Shown: positions 48,501 through 56,244 of the stretch, one piece after another
Layout: every line of letters starts with the position of its first letter
Position numbering within the stretch: position 1 is the stretch's first letter
DNA from: Cylicocyclus nassatus
Lineage: Eukaryota; Nematoda; Chromadorea; Rhabditida; Strongylidae
Assembly: GCA_958299035.1 (NCBI GenBank)
Contig: CATQJL010000316.1
Span: 15,842,347-15,906,346, forward strand
Direction of reading: 5' to 3'
DNA length: 64,000 nucleotides
Position numbers and translations under genes: made by a program
Notes under the pieces: model-generated
Told to the model about the DNA's origin: nothing
The model's database searches: none
The model's input: the letters and a program-made list of their open reading frames with translations, nothing else

Positions 48501-51377
48501 GTAAACATTCTATCTGACCGAAATTTTTCTGCATAAACCGAAAAGCAGTGTATTTAGAAATGAAACCCGGGTTTGAATAGCATATCTGCCATTTGGGAGA
48601 TTCTTGTAAGGCACGGGTCATACTTGATCCGCTTGATCCACTTGAACCGCTTGATCCGCTTCATCATTGGTCAATTCAGTGATCAATAGTGAAGTGGATG
48701 AAACAGATCAAGCGGATCAAGTATGGCGCGTACCTGAAGTTGCTAATTTCACCATTGAAATAAGTGCTAATTTATAAGAATATGCAGCTATTTTTGACTT
48801 GTTTGGATTACAGCTTACCCATCGTTACGTTAGGCTATCAAGGTTTTAAGTATATGACTGAAACCGGAAAATTTTGAGACATTTCCCGTAAAAAATCAAT
48901 AAATTTGCAGGCCAAAAGCTAAATGGACCGTAATATAGTATTTCTAATGCTTTCAGTATCCTTTCCTTCAAAATTATCAAGTTTGTATTTCGGCGATCTA
49001 AAATTCCAAAAAAAATCATGGAAAAAATATATCACAGAAAATTGCTGAGAGAAAATAGTTGTGAAGTGTTCATCAACATTGAAAAAAATTTGCAAAAATA
49101 GAAATTATATTGATGCAGAATACAAAAACGATGACACTCAACCTTTGATTCAACTTGACTGACGGCTGGAAGGCGGGGCTTTGTGACCTAATTAAGGCCG
49201 CTCGCGCCCGCAATGCAGTCTGTCTCTCGCGTGCGTGCTCTCTGATCCTCCTCTAGCCTTAATTAGCTCGCGATGTACCGCCTTCTAGCCGCCAATCCAG
49301 TTCAATCAAAGGGTATATGTGAACAAAAAAAATGCTTGAAAATAGGAAGAAATAAAAAGAAAAAAGGTTCAAAAATTGAAAAATCGTACCTTTTTCGGTT
49401 CCGAATCGACTGTCATCACTGGTGCTAAGATGGTTCCATGAATTGACGACAGTAACTCTTCGGGACCTCTCTTAAACGGGAAATTTTAGTAAAAATTGAA
49501 AATTAGTCATTTCAAAACAAATTTTTATGAAATCATGAAAGAAATTAAAATCTTGAGATATATGATAGAATTTGGAAAACTAGGAATTCTATGGAAAATT
49601 GAAAAATGGTCATTTGAAGATTTTTTTTTACAAAATCATGAAGGAAAATGAGATTTTGCAATATTCTTTGAAACTTAGGGAAAAAATATTTGACATGTAA
49701 AAGTTTTTTTCAAATTTTACGAAGAACTATGAAGTCTGATGAGTAGAGTTACACCAAACTTAGTAAAAATGTTTTTGACATCAAAAAAGCTTCAGGATTG
49801 TCTTGAAGGGAAAAGGAGGTCTTGAGGTGCGTCAAGTCGACGATTGGTGTGGCTAGTTTCAAGAGGATTAGGTTAACTCGGCCGCGCTAAGCAATGCTAA
49901 TTGGAAAACTGAGACGAAGAGGCTAAAATATGCAGTCTCGCGACCTCTAGCTTACCCCCCCCCTCAGCTATTAGGCTTGCACTACCTTATATAGCATCTA
50001 CATGACGTCATTTGATTCATACAAGAAGAAAAATGAAAAATTCTTTGCGAAGTCAATTTACTCCTAAGAATGATGTCATTTCGTTGTTTGCGTGTGTTCA
50101 TCAATGGAGGATTCTTTCGATAGATTGGCAATTTAGCCAATTTAAGAGAAGTGTGGGTCCTAGACAGAATATCAATTGCAAGGCAGTTTTTTTTCTCAAG
50201 ATTTCAAGAATTTCCTCCAAATTTTCAAAAATTTCAAGATTTTCCCGTTTCATCCTCTGTTAATCAAGGATTTTTCCGGAACCTTTTGATCGTACTACCT
50301 TCTTTTTCCAAAAAAATCATGCATAAAATCTCGAGAATAGACGTAAAAAAATCTGCACAATCAAAACAACAATTTGACATAATTTTCATAGAGTACATTT
50401 TCGTACGAGATTGTTGTAGTGCATTCTCAAATTATTTTTGCCTTCCTTAGTGACGACAACCGAGGCACTTTAGATTGCTTCTTGTCCTAATGGGAAGTAA
50501 AGAAGATGTACTGGTATGCAAAGGGTGATAAAAATCCTTGATATATGAAATTATAAGATTTCTTTGATTAAAAAAAATTTGGTTGTATCCGATATGATAA
50601 ACAGCTAGTGACATCTCCGATCAAAAACAATGAGGATGTAGCGAATCAGGAAGCAAAACATAAGTGTCATAAACTGCACAGTCATAAACCAGTTTTTTCA
50701 TTACGGTTATGATATGGGAAAATCAAGATTCTAGCATAAAATTACGGAATGGGAGAAAGTTTTTATGGATTGTGCTATAATTCTGGATAAAATTTAAACA
50801 ATAACAAGTACAATAAAAATTGAAGATAAATGGTAAAATAAACTAAAAGTAAGTTGTGCATTTTGTTGCTACACTGATCAGACCCTTACAGAAGATGACC
50901 CTTTGATTCAAACGGCTTGACAGCTGGAAGGTGGGACTTTGTGACCCGATTAAGGCTAGGTATGTATAGAGTGCACGCGCGCGAGAGAGACGCAGACTAC
51001 TAGCGGGCGCGAACAGCCTTAATTAGATCACGAAGCCACGCCTTCCAGCCGCCAAACCAGTTGCACCAAAGGTTAGAATGGTTTTACTGCTGCCATTTTC
51101 GCTTAAATGCTGGAACTCCTAGATTATATGTATCGTACCGCAAAGATCTTACTCTCGGAAGAATAAGATGAATCAGATTCCGTCGCGACGAAATATCATG
51201 GTTAAACGATTGCAGGGCTACCTTTTGAAAAATGAGTTCTACAAAGGGTGAATGCTCTTGAAGCTGAGTCTAAAGTGTTCCTAAGATTTTTCAAATGAAA
51301 TGAACCCCATGAATTACCTTTTTGATAGTAGCTTGTTGTATTTTTCGTGTAGAGACCCCAGCTGCAATTGAATCCAT
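9554..51377 (-). CDS. ptb-1: Polypyrimidine tract-binding protein (PTBP/ptb-1), four RRMs, 19 exons
   Basis: RNA-binding splicing regulator of the PTB family. Exons in transcript order: 51377-51318, 49470-49390, 48259-48164, 47838-47735, 46184-46088, 43785-43714, 43438-43349, 16483-16376, 15018-14884, 13592-13541, 13311-13224, 13169-13036, 12263-12162, 12089-11938, 11884-11851, 11661-11569, 10134-10045, 9948-9744, 9686-9554. All are GT-AG; phases close to 641 codons (human PTBP1 is about 530-560). RRM1 is about residues 110-186 ([23 protein letters not shown]), RRM2 262-338 ([20 protein letters not shown]), RRM3 447-520 ([21 protein letters not shown]), RRM4 564-638 ([17 protein letters not shown]). 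The hallmark [13 protein letters not shown] precedes RRM4. The start [12 protein letters not shown] parallels the vertebrate MDGIVPDIAVGTK; an in-frame ATG at 51410 is an alternative. The weakest call is the acceptor of exon 8 (16483), which has a poor pyrimidine tract. Confidence 0.95.
10934..11330. repeat. TGTTGCAAGCAACT minisatellite in a ptb intron
   Basis: About eleven units of roughly 32-40 bases, each with ACTGTTGCAAGCAACTCTAG, then GCAGCCTACCGTA(TTT) in variable form. The units are clearly related to the 8185-8530 array but carry an extra TACCGTA element. The array lies in the intron between exons 16 and 17 of ptb. Confidence 0.75.
11662..11937 (-). promoter_or_regulatory. ptb-1: UCUU-rich pyrimidine motifs flanking the 34-nt exon
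   Basis: The upstream intron is only 53 bases and ends AATTTCTTTTCAG. The downstream intron (11850-11662) contains, in transcript sense, TTCTTTCTTG (near 11818-11828), ATTTCTTTTTG (11796-11806), GTGCTCTTTTTG (11727-11738) and GCTTCTTTTGC (11682-11692). UUCUUU/CUCUU are the known preferred ligands of PTB RRMs, so these are candidate sites for the protein to act on its own pre-mRNA. AT-rich worm introns contain such words by chance, so the motif evidence alone is modest. Confidence 0.45.
11851..11884 (-). other. ptb-1: 34-nt exon 15 of ptb (candidate autoregulatory exon)
   Basis: This exon encodes [11 protein letters not shown] plus the first base of a glycine codon and forms the start of RRM3. 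It is 34 bases long, not a multiple of three. Joining exon 14 (complete codon at 11938) directly to exon 16 (starting at 11661) reads GCG TTT ACG GCG ACG TAG, a stop after five codons, with three exon junctions downstream. That should make the skipped mRNA a target of nonsense-mediated decay. From memory, mammalian PTBP1 exon 11 and PTBP2 exon 10 are also 34 nt, lie at the same protein position, and are the exons whose skipping PTB itself promotes. Confidence 0.85.
14250..14401. repeat. Two adjacent palindromes in ptb intron 9
   Basis: The first palindrome is CGCCCAGTACCGTA at 14250-14263 with its complement at about 14289-14302. The second begins immediately after: GAGCTTGCTGTAGAATT at 14304-14320 pairs with AATTCTACAGCAAGCTC at 14385-14401, and inside it TGCATAAATGTCA pairs with TGACATTTATGCA. 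The same GCCCAGTACCGTAC motif forms palindromes at 32166-32222 and 44210-44262, so this is a dispersed fold-back family. Confidence 0.7.
15915..16345. repeat. Diverged direct repeat around a 49-bp near-perfect palindrome
   Basis: Two diverged copies of about 90 bases (GCTACCGTA...GACCCACC...GCAACNTT...ACTCG/CTCGCCC) begin near 15920 and 16266. Between them, 16042-16065 and 16067-16090 are perfect 24-bp arms (GCAATAGCATGCAGGAAAGG...) separated by one base. The block lies in ptb intron 8, just downstream of exon 8. Confidence 0.65.
20385..23332 (-). mobile_element. 5'-truncated CR1/jockey-like non-LTR retrotransposon
   Basis: The element runs on the - strand, the same direction as ptb. Its protein has an endonuclease remnant followed by a full reverse transcriptase. 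The 3' end, after the stop codon, is about 170-200 bases of UTR ending in an ATGAAATGAAA-type short-repeat tail (seen on the + strand as TTTCATTTCATTTTCATTTC at about 20392-20416), as expected for this retrotransposon group. The 5' side is lost: the frame meets a stop at 23333-23335 before the N-terminal endonuclease motifs. No clear target-site duplication could be found by eye. Confidence 0.85.
20588..23332 (-). CDS. Retrotransposon ORF2-like protein: partial endonuclease plus reverse transcriptase
   Basis: An open frame of 914 codons without internal stops ends at TAA 20588-20590. From its N terminus: an APE-type endonuclease lacking its first part ([15 protein letters not shown], then VYRAPSCSG, the [10 protein letters not shown] block and the GSSDHATV block with the catalytic-type SDH), a linker, then a reverse transcriptase with [54 protein letters not shown] and the active-site FADD at about 21408-21419. 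The thumb and C-terminal parts ([30 protein letters not shown]) are also present. The lack of nonsense mutations points to recent insertion or recent activity of the family. The FADD variant and C-terminal layout fit CR1/L2/jockey-type elements; the clade is inferred by eye. Confidence 0.88.
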   Translation of the reverse strand, partial: SGGPDEKLAGCLVDPVATKFPFSSVIHSLFGNFDNFVIHRCDRVGKRGGGVALIIRCNLNPNLVFSESVADSYEILCVDILAYVSVRIIIVYRAPSCSGNKTEQMIKAITDLLGCSKALVLMGDFNFPGIDWAAQPAAKGGTASRNFLNMCQLYGLSQKVHSHTLGQNLLDLVLTNDEDLIKRVRVEAPLGSSDHATVRFLLKHYAGRTEHIIRRDYKHADWDNLIKYLADIDWYGSFNSANNINDMHELFLFILHHAIDRYVPMVSVPPKTIYLPSYLRKLYERREHAWNRVVHGGSNENWSEYIRMNTIFTKRLRKYNASVERKIVQSRKKVHFFRLISSRLKQKSKIGVIVDENGTIISDDFDKAEHFAVVFETNFQESASMNISSHSPCFPVMEEEPGFSTDDIYRLLISWPHSTSLTPDLLPLHFIKSVAHIIAGPLQFLCSLSFMRAEVPARWRTSYVTPIPKKKPYSSAKNFRPVSITFIFARLFEKILKKHIVRHLNKYKIISPFQHGFQSGKSTTTAMLQSLNDWTQNFDNGLNTDIIYLDFTKAFDKVPHVKLLQKLNMVGIHPRITAWINAFLADRSFSVRVNNSFSKPRKMHSGVPQGGVLSPVLFNIYTFELPTIPLNLGVSCSAFADDFKLYAAVGDVSGYNVLQKALDQVYNWSNDWSLPISREKTKVIHVGPRNCSPNFKYLVGDSYLQEVDSIRDLGFIVKSNLTFDEHCKMIADKATRTVYNLFRAFENKDAAIFLQAYKSFIRPMLEYGTVIYNPYLCKTINYIEKVQNNFTRKLFIRKTGFHYDLIPNGNIRNTNLGLSSLAYRRRKFDLVMAHKIAYGTCGLEFKKFFPTRASNTRGGSRKLIIPRARLKLRKKFFTCRIVQDIDRLLRRHLFPAKLSQFKAVLRKYLQSSDS
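24614..26764 (+). repeat. Cluster of seven poly-G tracts
   Basis: G runs of 10-14 bases occur at 24614-24627, 24792-24801, 25316-25327, 25469-25480, 25648-25658, 25965-25974 and 26753-26764, all G on the + strand and mostly preceded by GAGGA or GGAGG purine runs. In the ptb transcript these are CU-rich runs. Other tracts of 10 or more in the window: G at 17718, 18489, 19459, 19577, 20292, 30466, 30651, 34497, 36978, 39722 and 60130; C at 10281, 12430, 19722, 32337, 32880, 39218, 39301, 47454 and 55685. Confidence 0.9.
27610..28215. repeat. Five-unit diverged array, about 145-bp period, TACAGTA...CTACCGTA anchors
   Basis: The anchor TACAGTA(N)4-5 TACCGTA recurs at 27614, 27754, 27908, 28051 and 28191 (TATAGTA in the last), giving spacings of 140, 154, 143 and 140. 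Between anchors, shared words include GTTGGCGCA or GTTGGCGAA shortly before the anchor, and CTCAAAT/TTTCAAACGCG in the middle. The units are strongly diverged but the spacing is regular. Confidence 0.6.
30001..30236 (+). CDS. Weak candidate: tiny two-exon gene or first exons of a nested gene
   Basis: ATG at 30001 opens [10 protein letters not shown] and runs into a good donor (ACG|GTAAGT) at 30031. The next open stretch, 30147-30236, gives [20 protein letters not shown] and ends in TAG, a predicted 39-residue lysine-rich, helix-prone product. A pyrimidine-rich GTGTTTCAG at about 29922-29930 could be a spliced-leader acceptor. The acceptor before 30147 is poor (TTGAAG). I do not recognise the product. 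It lies antisense inside the giant ptb intron, and it could be an unspliced chance frame. Confidence 0.22.
31073..31177. repeat. Inverted repeat with 28-bp arms
   Basis: TGCGGTGATGACAACACTTG and eight more bases at 31073-31100 pair with 31150-31177, with one mismatch and a 49-base loop. The loop reads open on the - strand and contributes to a long spurious frame there. No family is assigned. Confidence 0.7.
31323..31598 (+). CDS. Candidate two-exon 3' end of a nested gene
   Basis: After an acceptor ATTTCTAG at 31322, 31323-31438 is open and reads [20 protein letters not shown] then [18 protein letters not shown] donor at 31439 and a strong acceptor (TTCTCTCTTTGACAG) at 31511 define a 73-base intron. 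The second exon, 31512-31598, continues in phase as [20 protein letters not shown] and stops at TGA 31596-31598. The two stretches match in phase and have protein-like composition. No upstream exon with the required phase was found, and I do not recognise the protein. It is a possible nested gene on the strand opposite to ptb, or a decayed copy. Confidence 0.3.
32166..32222. repeat. CGCCCAATACCGTACT palindrome
   Basis: Arms CGCCCAATACCGTACT and AGTACGGTAGTTGGCG flank a short loop. Same family as the palindromes at 14250-14302 and 44210-44262. Confidence 0.6.
33483..33547. repeat. Inverted repeat TCCGCGGACTACT
   Basis: Perfect 13-bp arms at 33483-33495 and 33535-33547 around a 39-base loop. 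The surrounding 32.9-33.7 kb is AT-rich with no gene seen. Confidence 0.6.
34609..34769 (+). CDS. Candidate first exon of a nested gene
   Basis: ATG at 34609 opens 53 codons ([20 protein letters not shown]..., ending RTNDGKE) that run exactly into a consensus donor A|GTAAGT at 34770 (phase 1). Just upstream is TTAACACAG, a possible acceptor. The composition is varied and protein-like. A partner exon is not certain: 36083-36283 has good splice signals but needs phase 2, while 35365-35442 ([20 protein letters not shown], stop) needs phase 0. The protein is not recognised. Confidence 0.3.
36083..36283 (+). CDS. Candidate two-exon 3' end of a nested gene
   Basis: After TGTTTTTCAG at 36082, one frame reads [30 protein letters not shown] and ends at a GTAAGG donor. 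After TTCTTTTAG it continues in phase as [16 protein letters not shown] with a TAA stop near 36281-36283. The first part looks like an amphipathic coiled-coil helix. Both splice sites are good, but no start or upstream phase-2 exon could be fixed. It may belong with 34609-34769 through an unseen exon. It lies antisense inside the giant ptb intron. Confidence 0.25.
40005..40475. repeat. TACAGTAAT-TACCGTAAT spaced array, about 165-bp period
   Basis: Anchors CTTACAGTAATCTTACCGTAA (40007), CTACAGTAATATTACCGTAA (40177) and TTTACAGTGACGTTACCGTAA (40337) each lead into AGTCAG(C/T). They are followed by a diverged CTGTAAGATTACTGTAG near 40453. Anchor spacings are 169 and 161 bases. The layout is like the 27610-28215 array but with different intervening sequence (here GATGATGAAGATA-type words). 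Confidence 0.55.
42371..42495. repeat. Inverted repeat TGCACATCATACATCA
   Basis: Perfect 16-bp arms at 42371-42386 and 42480-42495. A separate small palindrome TTGTGCAATTGCACAA lies just upstream near 42315-42330, and the right arm is followed by TTGCAC, suggesting a larger fold-back element. Confidence 0.6.
43418..43476. repeat. Duplicated segment spanning the 5' edge of ptb exon 7
   Basis: On the + strand, ATATGGTCCTGCCACGAAT (about 43420-43438) is repeated as ATATGGTCCTGGCACGAAT (about 43452-43470), separated by CTAAAATAAGGAC. The first copy is the beginning of coding exon 7 (IRGRTIFA); the second lies in the adjacent intron. Related TGGTCC(C/T)G(A/G)CAC words occur at about 30944, 37907, 38192 and 41496. 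The pair could be a tandem duplication or a repeat captured at the exon edge. Confidence 0.6.
44210..44262. repeat. CGCCCAGTACCGTACT palindrome
   Basis: Arms CGCCCAGTACCGTACT and AGTACGGTACTGGGCG flank a loop of about 20 bases in ptb intron 5. It is the best-preserved of the three copies in the window. Confidence 0.7.
44885..44985. repeat. CG-rich inverted repeat
   Basis: GGGCGCGAACGCGGC near 44894 pairs with GCCGCGTTCGCGCTC near 44966. The GCGGGCGCGAAC word also occurs in the centre of the MITE at 50898-51073, so this may be a distant or decayed relative. Confidence 0.45.
47955..48020. repeat. CCAGACCGTA fold-back copy in ptb intron 3
   Basis: CTCTCGTCCAGACCGTAACC at about 47957 pairs with GGGTACGGTCTGGGCGAGG at about 48000. 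The upstream flank (CAGCTCAAAAGAATCATTAGC) resembles the flank of the 56102 copy. The repeat sits in the 325-base intron between exons 3 and 4. Confidence 0.6.
48619..48725. repeat. Inverted repeat CATACTTGATCCGCTTGATC
   Basis: Perfect 20-bp arms at 48619-48638 and 48706-48725. The left side also holds a direct CTTGATCC/CTTGAACCGCTTGATCCGCTT series. It lies in ptb intron 2. Confidence 0.65.
49140..49314. mobile_element. MITE, ACCCTTTGATTC family, copy 1
   Basis: A 175-bp fold-back element with terminal inverted repeats of about 55 bases (left AACCTTTGATTCAACTTGAC; right ends CAGTTCAATCAAAGGGT). Internal arms CTGGAAGGCGGGGCTTTGTG and GCCTTAATTAG flank a CG-rich centre (CTCGCGCCCGCAATGCAGTC...CTCGCGTGCGTG). 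It has no coding capacity and lies in ptb intron 2, next to exon 2. Confidence 0.8.
50898..51073. mobile_element. MITE, ACCCTTTGATTC family, copy 2
   Basis: 176 bp, same arms as copy 1 (ACCCTTTGATTCAAACGGCT ... CAAACCAGTTGCACCAAAGGT). Its CG-rich centre is in the opposite orientation to the other copies (GCGCGAGAGAGACGCAGACT). It lies in ptb intron 1. Confidence 0.8.
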
Positions 51378-52800
51378 ACGGTTTCGCGTGTTTATTGTAA
51401 CATTCAACATGAGCCAGACAGCGCAGTATTTACAGAATGATTTTTTGATCGACCTCAGCAGAATTATTCGGCATCACAGAATTTGCAGAGAGTGAAGAGC
51501 TGCTGCTACCGGCTGTGATTAAGCACACGATTCACTTTTCCCTTCGACGGATGTCGTGTGTGTGTGTTCATTATGTTTTTGCCCCCTCGAAGCAGCCGAC
51601 AAAACTTCTTCAGGGAGATGTGATGAAATTTGTGTGGAATGAAATTCATTCCCTGAGAGCTACGAAAATGAAGAAAAGATCATTTGGACTCGCATCGCTG
51701 CGTATTTCATCTAATTAATGCTGTTGTTCTGCAAGCTGCCAAAGAGAAGTGGAATAAATCGTGGCCGATGGATGAAAAATGCCCTATAGGATGATCTTCA
51801 TATCGAAAAACTTCAGGACCTTTCTCGCTTTAATCTGATTCATTCTCCGCTAAAGTTTTATTATTACAAATCTAATGTATAAACTCTGTTATTGCTCTGG
51901 ACTGCCGCTAAAAAAATTTTCTTGTTCATATATTAATCACAGCTGCATCTATAACTGAGTCTGAGGTCCTGAGATATGTATATGAAGGTCTCAAGTGGAA
52001 TGACAGCTTTAGTAGTTTAGATAGCAGAAACAGCAGTCCAAAAAATTTTTCTTTGGAAGGGCAGAGATGGCGAGACGGGCCAAGGTCCAAATGATGTTCT
52101 TTCGCGATTTCTAAGAGGTATATCAACGACCGATTCCCATAAATAAAGGAAAACCATTTCGACTCAAGAGAAAAGGGTAACAACATGAAGTTTTCGTTTA
52201 TTCAAAATTTCAAAAGTACTCGGTTGAATTTCCAAAAAAAATCAGAAGCACTCGGACAGTGCGGCGAATATATGCGTTAGATCAAAATTATTCTTTCAAA
52301 CCGTTCTGTATCCAAAATTCAGAACAGGTACTGCATTTACAAAAGAAGAGGTGAACAGAGCCGCTGCGATAAAGTTGTGGAAGCGAAGAATCAAACAGAA
52401 CTAGCTTCGAGTGCTTAAAGAAATCTTAAGCATTGACATGAAACCTGTCATATACTAAGACGGTCTCTAGTTGGCCTCTGTTTGATGTTCGGCTTGAATT
52501 GCTGGGCGAAACTGTTCGTTAACAAAATTGTCAGTGCTACCTTTCTATTCGTAGTATTTATGTTCTCAAAAAGAGCCGCTATCAACTTAACTGCAAAAAA
52601 CTCACGGGAACTCTACGTGGTAACAAGTCGAAAGTCGTCTAGGAAAGGGTAACCACCCAACAATGCATAGAAAATTAGTGTTTGTTTAGCATTGATCGCA
52701 AATTGAGTGTGAACAAATATACATCTCGCCGTCTAGCGTCTTGCAAGGAAATTAAGGTGAGAGAGCTCGATTCTTAACTTATGAAAAATATTGCCAACTA

Positions 52801-52976
52801 ACCATTGATTACTAGTTTGGCAGTTGGAAGATAGGACTTTATGACCTAATTTAGGCCGCTCGCGTCCGCGACGCACTCTGCGTCTCTCCCGCGCACGTGC
52901 TCTGTGATCATTACCTAGCCTTAATTAGGTCACCAAGCCCTGCCTTCCAGCCGCCAAGCCAGCTGAATCAAAGGGT
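52801..52976. mobile_element. MITE, ACCCTTTGATTC family, copy 3
   Basis: 176 bp, more diverged on the left arm (ACCATTGATTACTAGTTTGG) and well conserved on the right (CAAGCCAGCTGAATCAAAGGGT). Its centre GCTCGCGTCCGCGACGCACT is nearly identical to the truncated copy at 1979. It lies about 1.4 kb upstream of the ptb start codon. Confidence 0.8.
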
Positions 52977-53810
52977 AAGCACTTTGCAATGGAGAATATG
53001 GTAAAAATACGGCAAAAAGTTTTTGAGCAAAGAAGTTGCAATGAGTTCAACCAAGCGAACGCATTCTTGTAGATCTCTAATTTTCTAAAAATTTAATGCG
53101 AAGAAGAAGTTTGTGACCTACTAAAATTCCGAAAAAATTTTTTAAATGCTAGAAGTACTACTAATTCTTTAAGCAGATACAGGGCTACCTATAAACGCGA
53201 AAGACAGGAAAATTTTCCCTTTCAGAATGATCTAGTCAAGAAGCTGGCACTCCAAATAAGCAGAAGCTGGCCTATGGATATTTTTGCATTGGGTAGAAGA
53301 GAAGTTGCTTCACTGACTGACGTCACATAGTTAATGCAATAGCTCTTGTGTGGGCAGGAAGGAAGCTCACAACGTTTTTGCAGTGGGCAACATTTTTGAA
53401 TTATAAAAATGTACATTTATGGCTCAGAGTTTGTCTCAATGGCGATAGCATTCTAGTCGCATAAAAATACAGTGATTAAGGGCATAAAATAAAGTTTGGG
53501 CGCGTTATTTTAAATTACAAAAATCATCTTAGAATTTTCAGAAATTATTTGAGAAAACTAGGTCTTTTTTTCGGTCTTCACACTGCATATTACAGAATTG
53601 CAACCTATGTATTTGTTAAGCATATAACAAAGCTGAAATTTAATTTGCCATATTTAGAGTGTCTGAAACCGGAAAATATCTTGGAAATTGTAATACATAT
53701 TCCACCAAAAAGAATGGTGCAGAAGAATTTATTTATATGGTATACATTGATATTCATAAAAATTAATTCTTCTGCTGCTGCGCATAATATTTTGAATACA
53801 GTCTCTTTCT

Positions 53811-53886
53811 CGCTAAAATTTCCGGTTTCAAGGATCCTACATTTGCGTAATCAACTGGTAGAGAATTGAAACCGGAAATTTTGGCG
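53811..53886. repeat. Inverted repeat AAAATTTCCGGTTTCA
   Basis: Left CGCTAAAATTTCCGGTTTCA (53811-53830) pairs with right TGAAACCGGAAATTTTGGCG (about 53867-53886). Further matches outside (AATTCTTC on both sides) suggest a longer decayed fold-back. GAAACCGGAAA also occurs singly at about 48862 and 53665. Confidence 0.6.
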
Positions 53887-56148
53887 AAAAATAATTCTTC
53901 ATCACTGACGTTGTCGAAATTTGAAAATTTTACAGCACATTTTACAATTTTTGTAACTGAAATTTTGTAATATTATGTAATTTGTATTTTCGTGTATTTT
54001 ACACATTTTATTCCTCAATAATTTATGCCCCTGTATAGCAAAACTTCTCAAGATTACCGGATAAAAAATATTGATTTTTCTGATAGTACGGTAGTAATGC
54101 GGTAAGACTTCTAGTGCGACTGTTTTTAAGTAAACAAACTTTCAAATAAGATAACGAAGTCAAAACTGAGCAAAGCAGTAGCAGTAACGGCGATCGAACA
54201 AGTGGAGAGTTGAATTGGGGTCTTCGGCGCAATGTCGCTTGAGAAAATTAGCCTGATTAAGTGGGTGAAAGTATAGGAGGAGCGAGACGCTAGAGACACA
54301 TGCAGTCCGGTCATCGACACACAACATGTTTCTAGATTTCTCCACACCACAGCATTACAGGCAATTCCAGACCTACGCTTTATTTGGCTCGGCGGGAAAT
54401 TTGAGAAGTGCGAAGGCGTGGCTGCAAATGCACCGAAAATGGAAAACGCGGAAATGTGATAGAAGTGTATCAAGAAAAAGCATTATTTCCTCAATCGATA
54501 TAGTGCAAGAATAGCAGTGTTTATTTAGGCTTAGCCGGAAATATTTTTCAGTGCTAAAAAATAAAAAAAATGTCCTACCTAGAATTTTTTATGTCAATAC
54601 ATAAGATACATAAAAAAACAACATGTGGTAAACTTCCAAAATTCATGTTTGTAGCGGCATATGAAAATGAAAAGTTGACTAGTTTATACATAGATCTCAA
54701 AAATTAGTCATCAATAATACTGCATAATTACGGTAAGGATAATCTCATTGCGATGATCTAGCAGACGATTATTCTAAAAAATCGATTGTTGTTTTTTTCG
54801 CATTATAAAGCAGCATTGTAACATAGCTAAGTTCAAATTGTAGAGTTTCTAATTAGGAAAAATCGATCTTAACGGAATTTCAGATTTCAAAAATCTAAGA
54901 AAAAAGTTGGCAATATTCTGCAGGCATTCGGAACATTCTGGCGAACACGAATTCAAGAGCCGGAATCAATTTTATAAGTATCAAAGTTGCTCAAAAGAGC
55001 TTTCGGGTGGAAGTGCGTGTCATGGAAATACAATTTCCCCATTATTTAAAGTCAGTCAGGAAAATTTCCGGAATGTGAATCTTATGGCGATAGATATAAG
55101 TGTGACAGAACTTTTGGGTTCGAAATTACTGATAAATGGGTAACATAGCTTTAAAAGTGGGTAAGTGGGTAAAAATTTTGGCAACCGAACTCAAAAAGCA
55201 AAGAATCTAAGAATATGAAGGGTCTAAATACTTACATACAGCAGTTACTGGGTAGCGCATGAATTTGAGTACACAGGATAACCAGGAAAGACCGTTAGGA
55301 ATAAATTTTAGTAAAAATTGGAGACAAATTTTGGAGAACTCTAGTCATAGATAGGACGATCGCCTAATGAAATCAAATTAGTCAACTTCAAAGGTCAAAA
55401 GACGAATGTACATCCATAAAAATGGTTCTAACGACATTCAATCGACAACCTTCAACTTTTTTCTGGACTGGTCACCTCCAGCAAAATTCGGCAGTTTATC
55501 ATAAAGTCGCAAAAATTTCCTGTTTCAAAAATAAAGCGACATGCAAAGAACCGCAAGTTTCCCAGCTTCTTCTAAAAGGAGTGGGGAGAGGTTTACATAA
55601 AATATGAACTCACAAGAGAGTGAGGGTATGCGGATAAGCGTGAAGGTCGACTCAAGTCACTCACCCTGTTCAATCCCCCTCTCTCCCCCCCCCCCCCCCC
55701 CGCCGTTCCCACTTAACCTCCAAACAAGCCGCCAACGTCGCCGCACCCAAGCAAATCGCCCTCTCATTTCGATCTGGCTCACTCGTCGGAAGCTAATTCT
55801 CTACTCGAAGACTAGAATAAATGAAGTGAGAGCTGGTTCGAATAGATTCTAGAAAACGAAGCGTTTTTCTGGAAGAGAGTGAGCGGAGGTGATTTACTAA
55901 ACATAGAGCAAGACAGGTTACTGGAAGAACGCAAGAAAATTCATAAAGAAAGGAAAAGGATGGAGAGCGGACTGGTTGCTTCTAGACATTTCCTCTCTTT
56001 CTACTACTTTTGTCTAGTCCTTCCAGTTTCGGAGATGTAGACGAGTTCTCCGGCCAAATTTGTAACCATGTTTCTCTCTTGGAAACCAGTTGGGAGACCT
56101 AGGGTAAGATATTGCCCAAGCGGGAACTCAAGTTATTCAGTTATCGCC

Positions 56149-56244
56149 AAGAAATTCAACTTTGAACTCTCGTCCCATACCGTATCTAATTGGCAAGCGC
56201 ATAGAGGCTACGGTAGTGGGCGAGAGTTTAGCGTTGAATTTCTT
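56149..56244. repeat. Long fold-back copy of the CCATACCGTA family
   Basis: CTCTCGTCCCATACCGTA (56168-56185) pairs with TACGGTAGTGGGCGAGAG (56209-56226), and AAGAAATTCAAC (56149-56160) pairs with GTTGAATTTCTT (56233-56244). This is the most complete copy of the family in the window and shows it to be a palindromic element. Confidence 0.65.

Noticed and set aside
54126..54473. 115-codon - strand frame upstream of ptb
   Set aside because: No recognisable domain, no convincing splice context toward ptb exon 1, and competing frames of similar length on the other strand.
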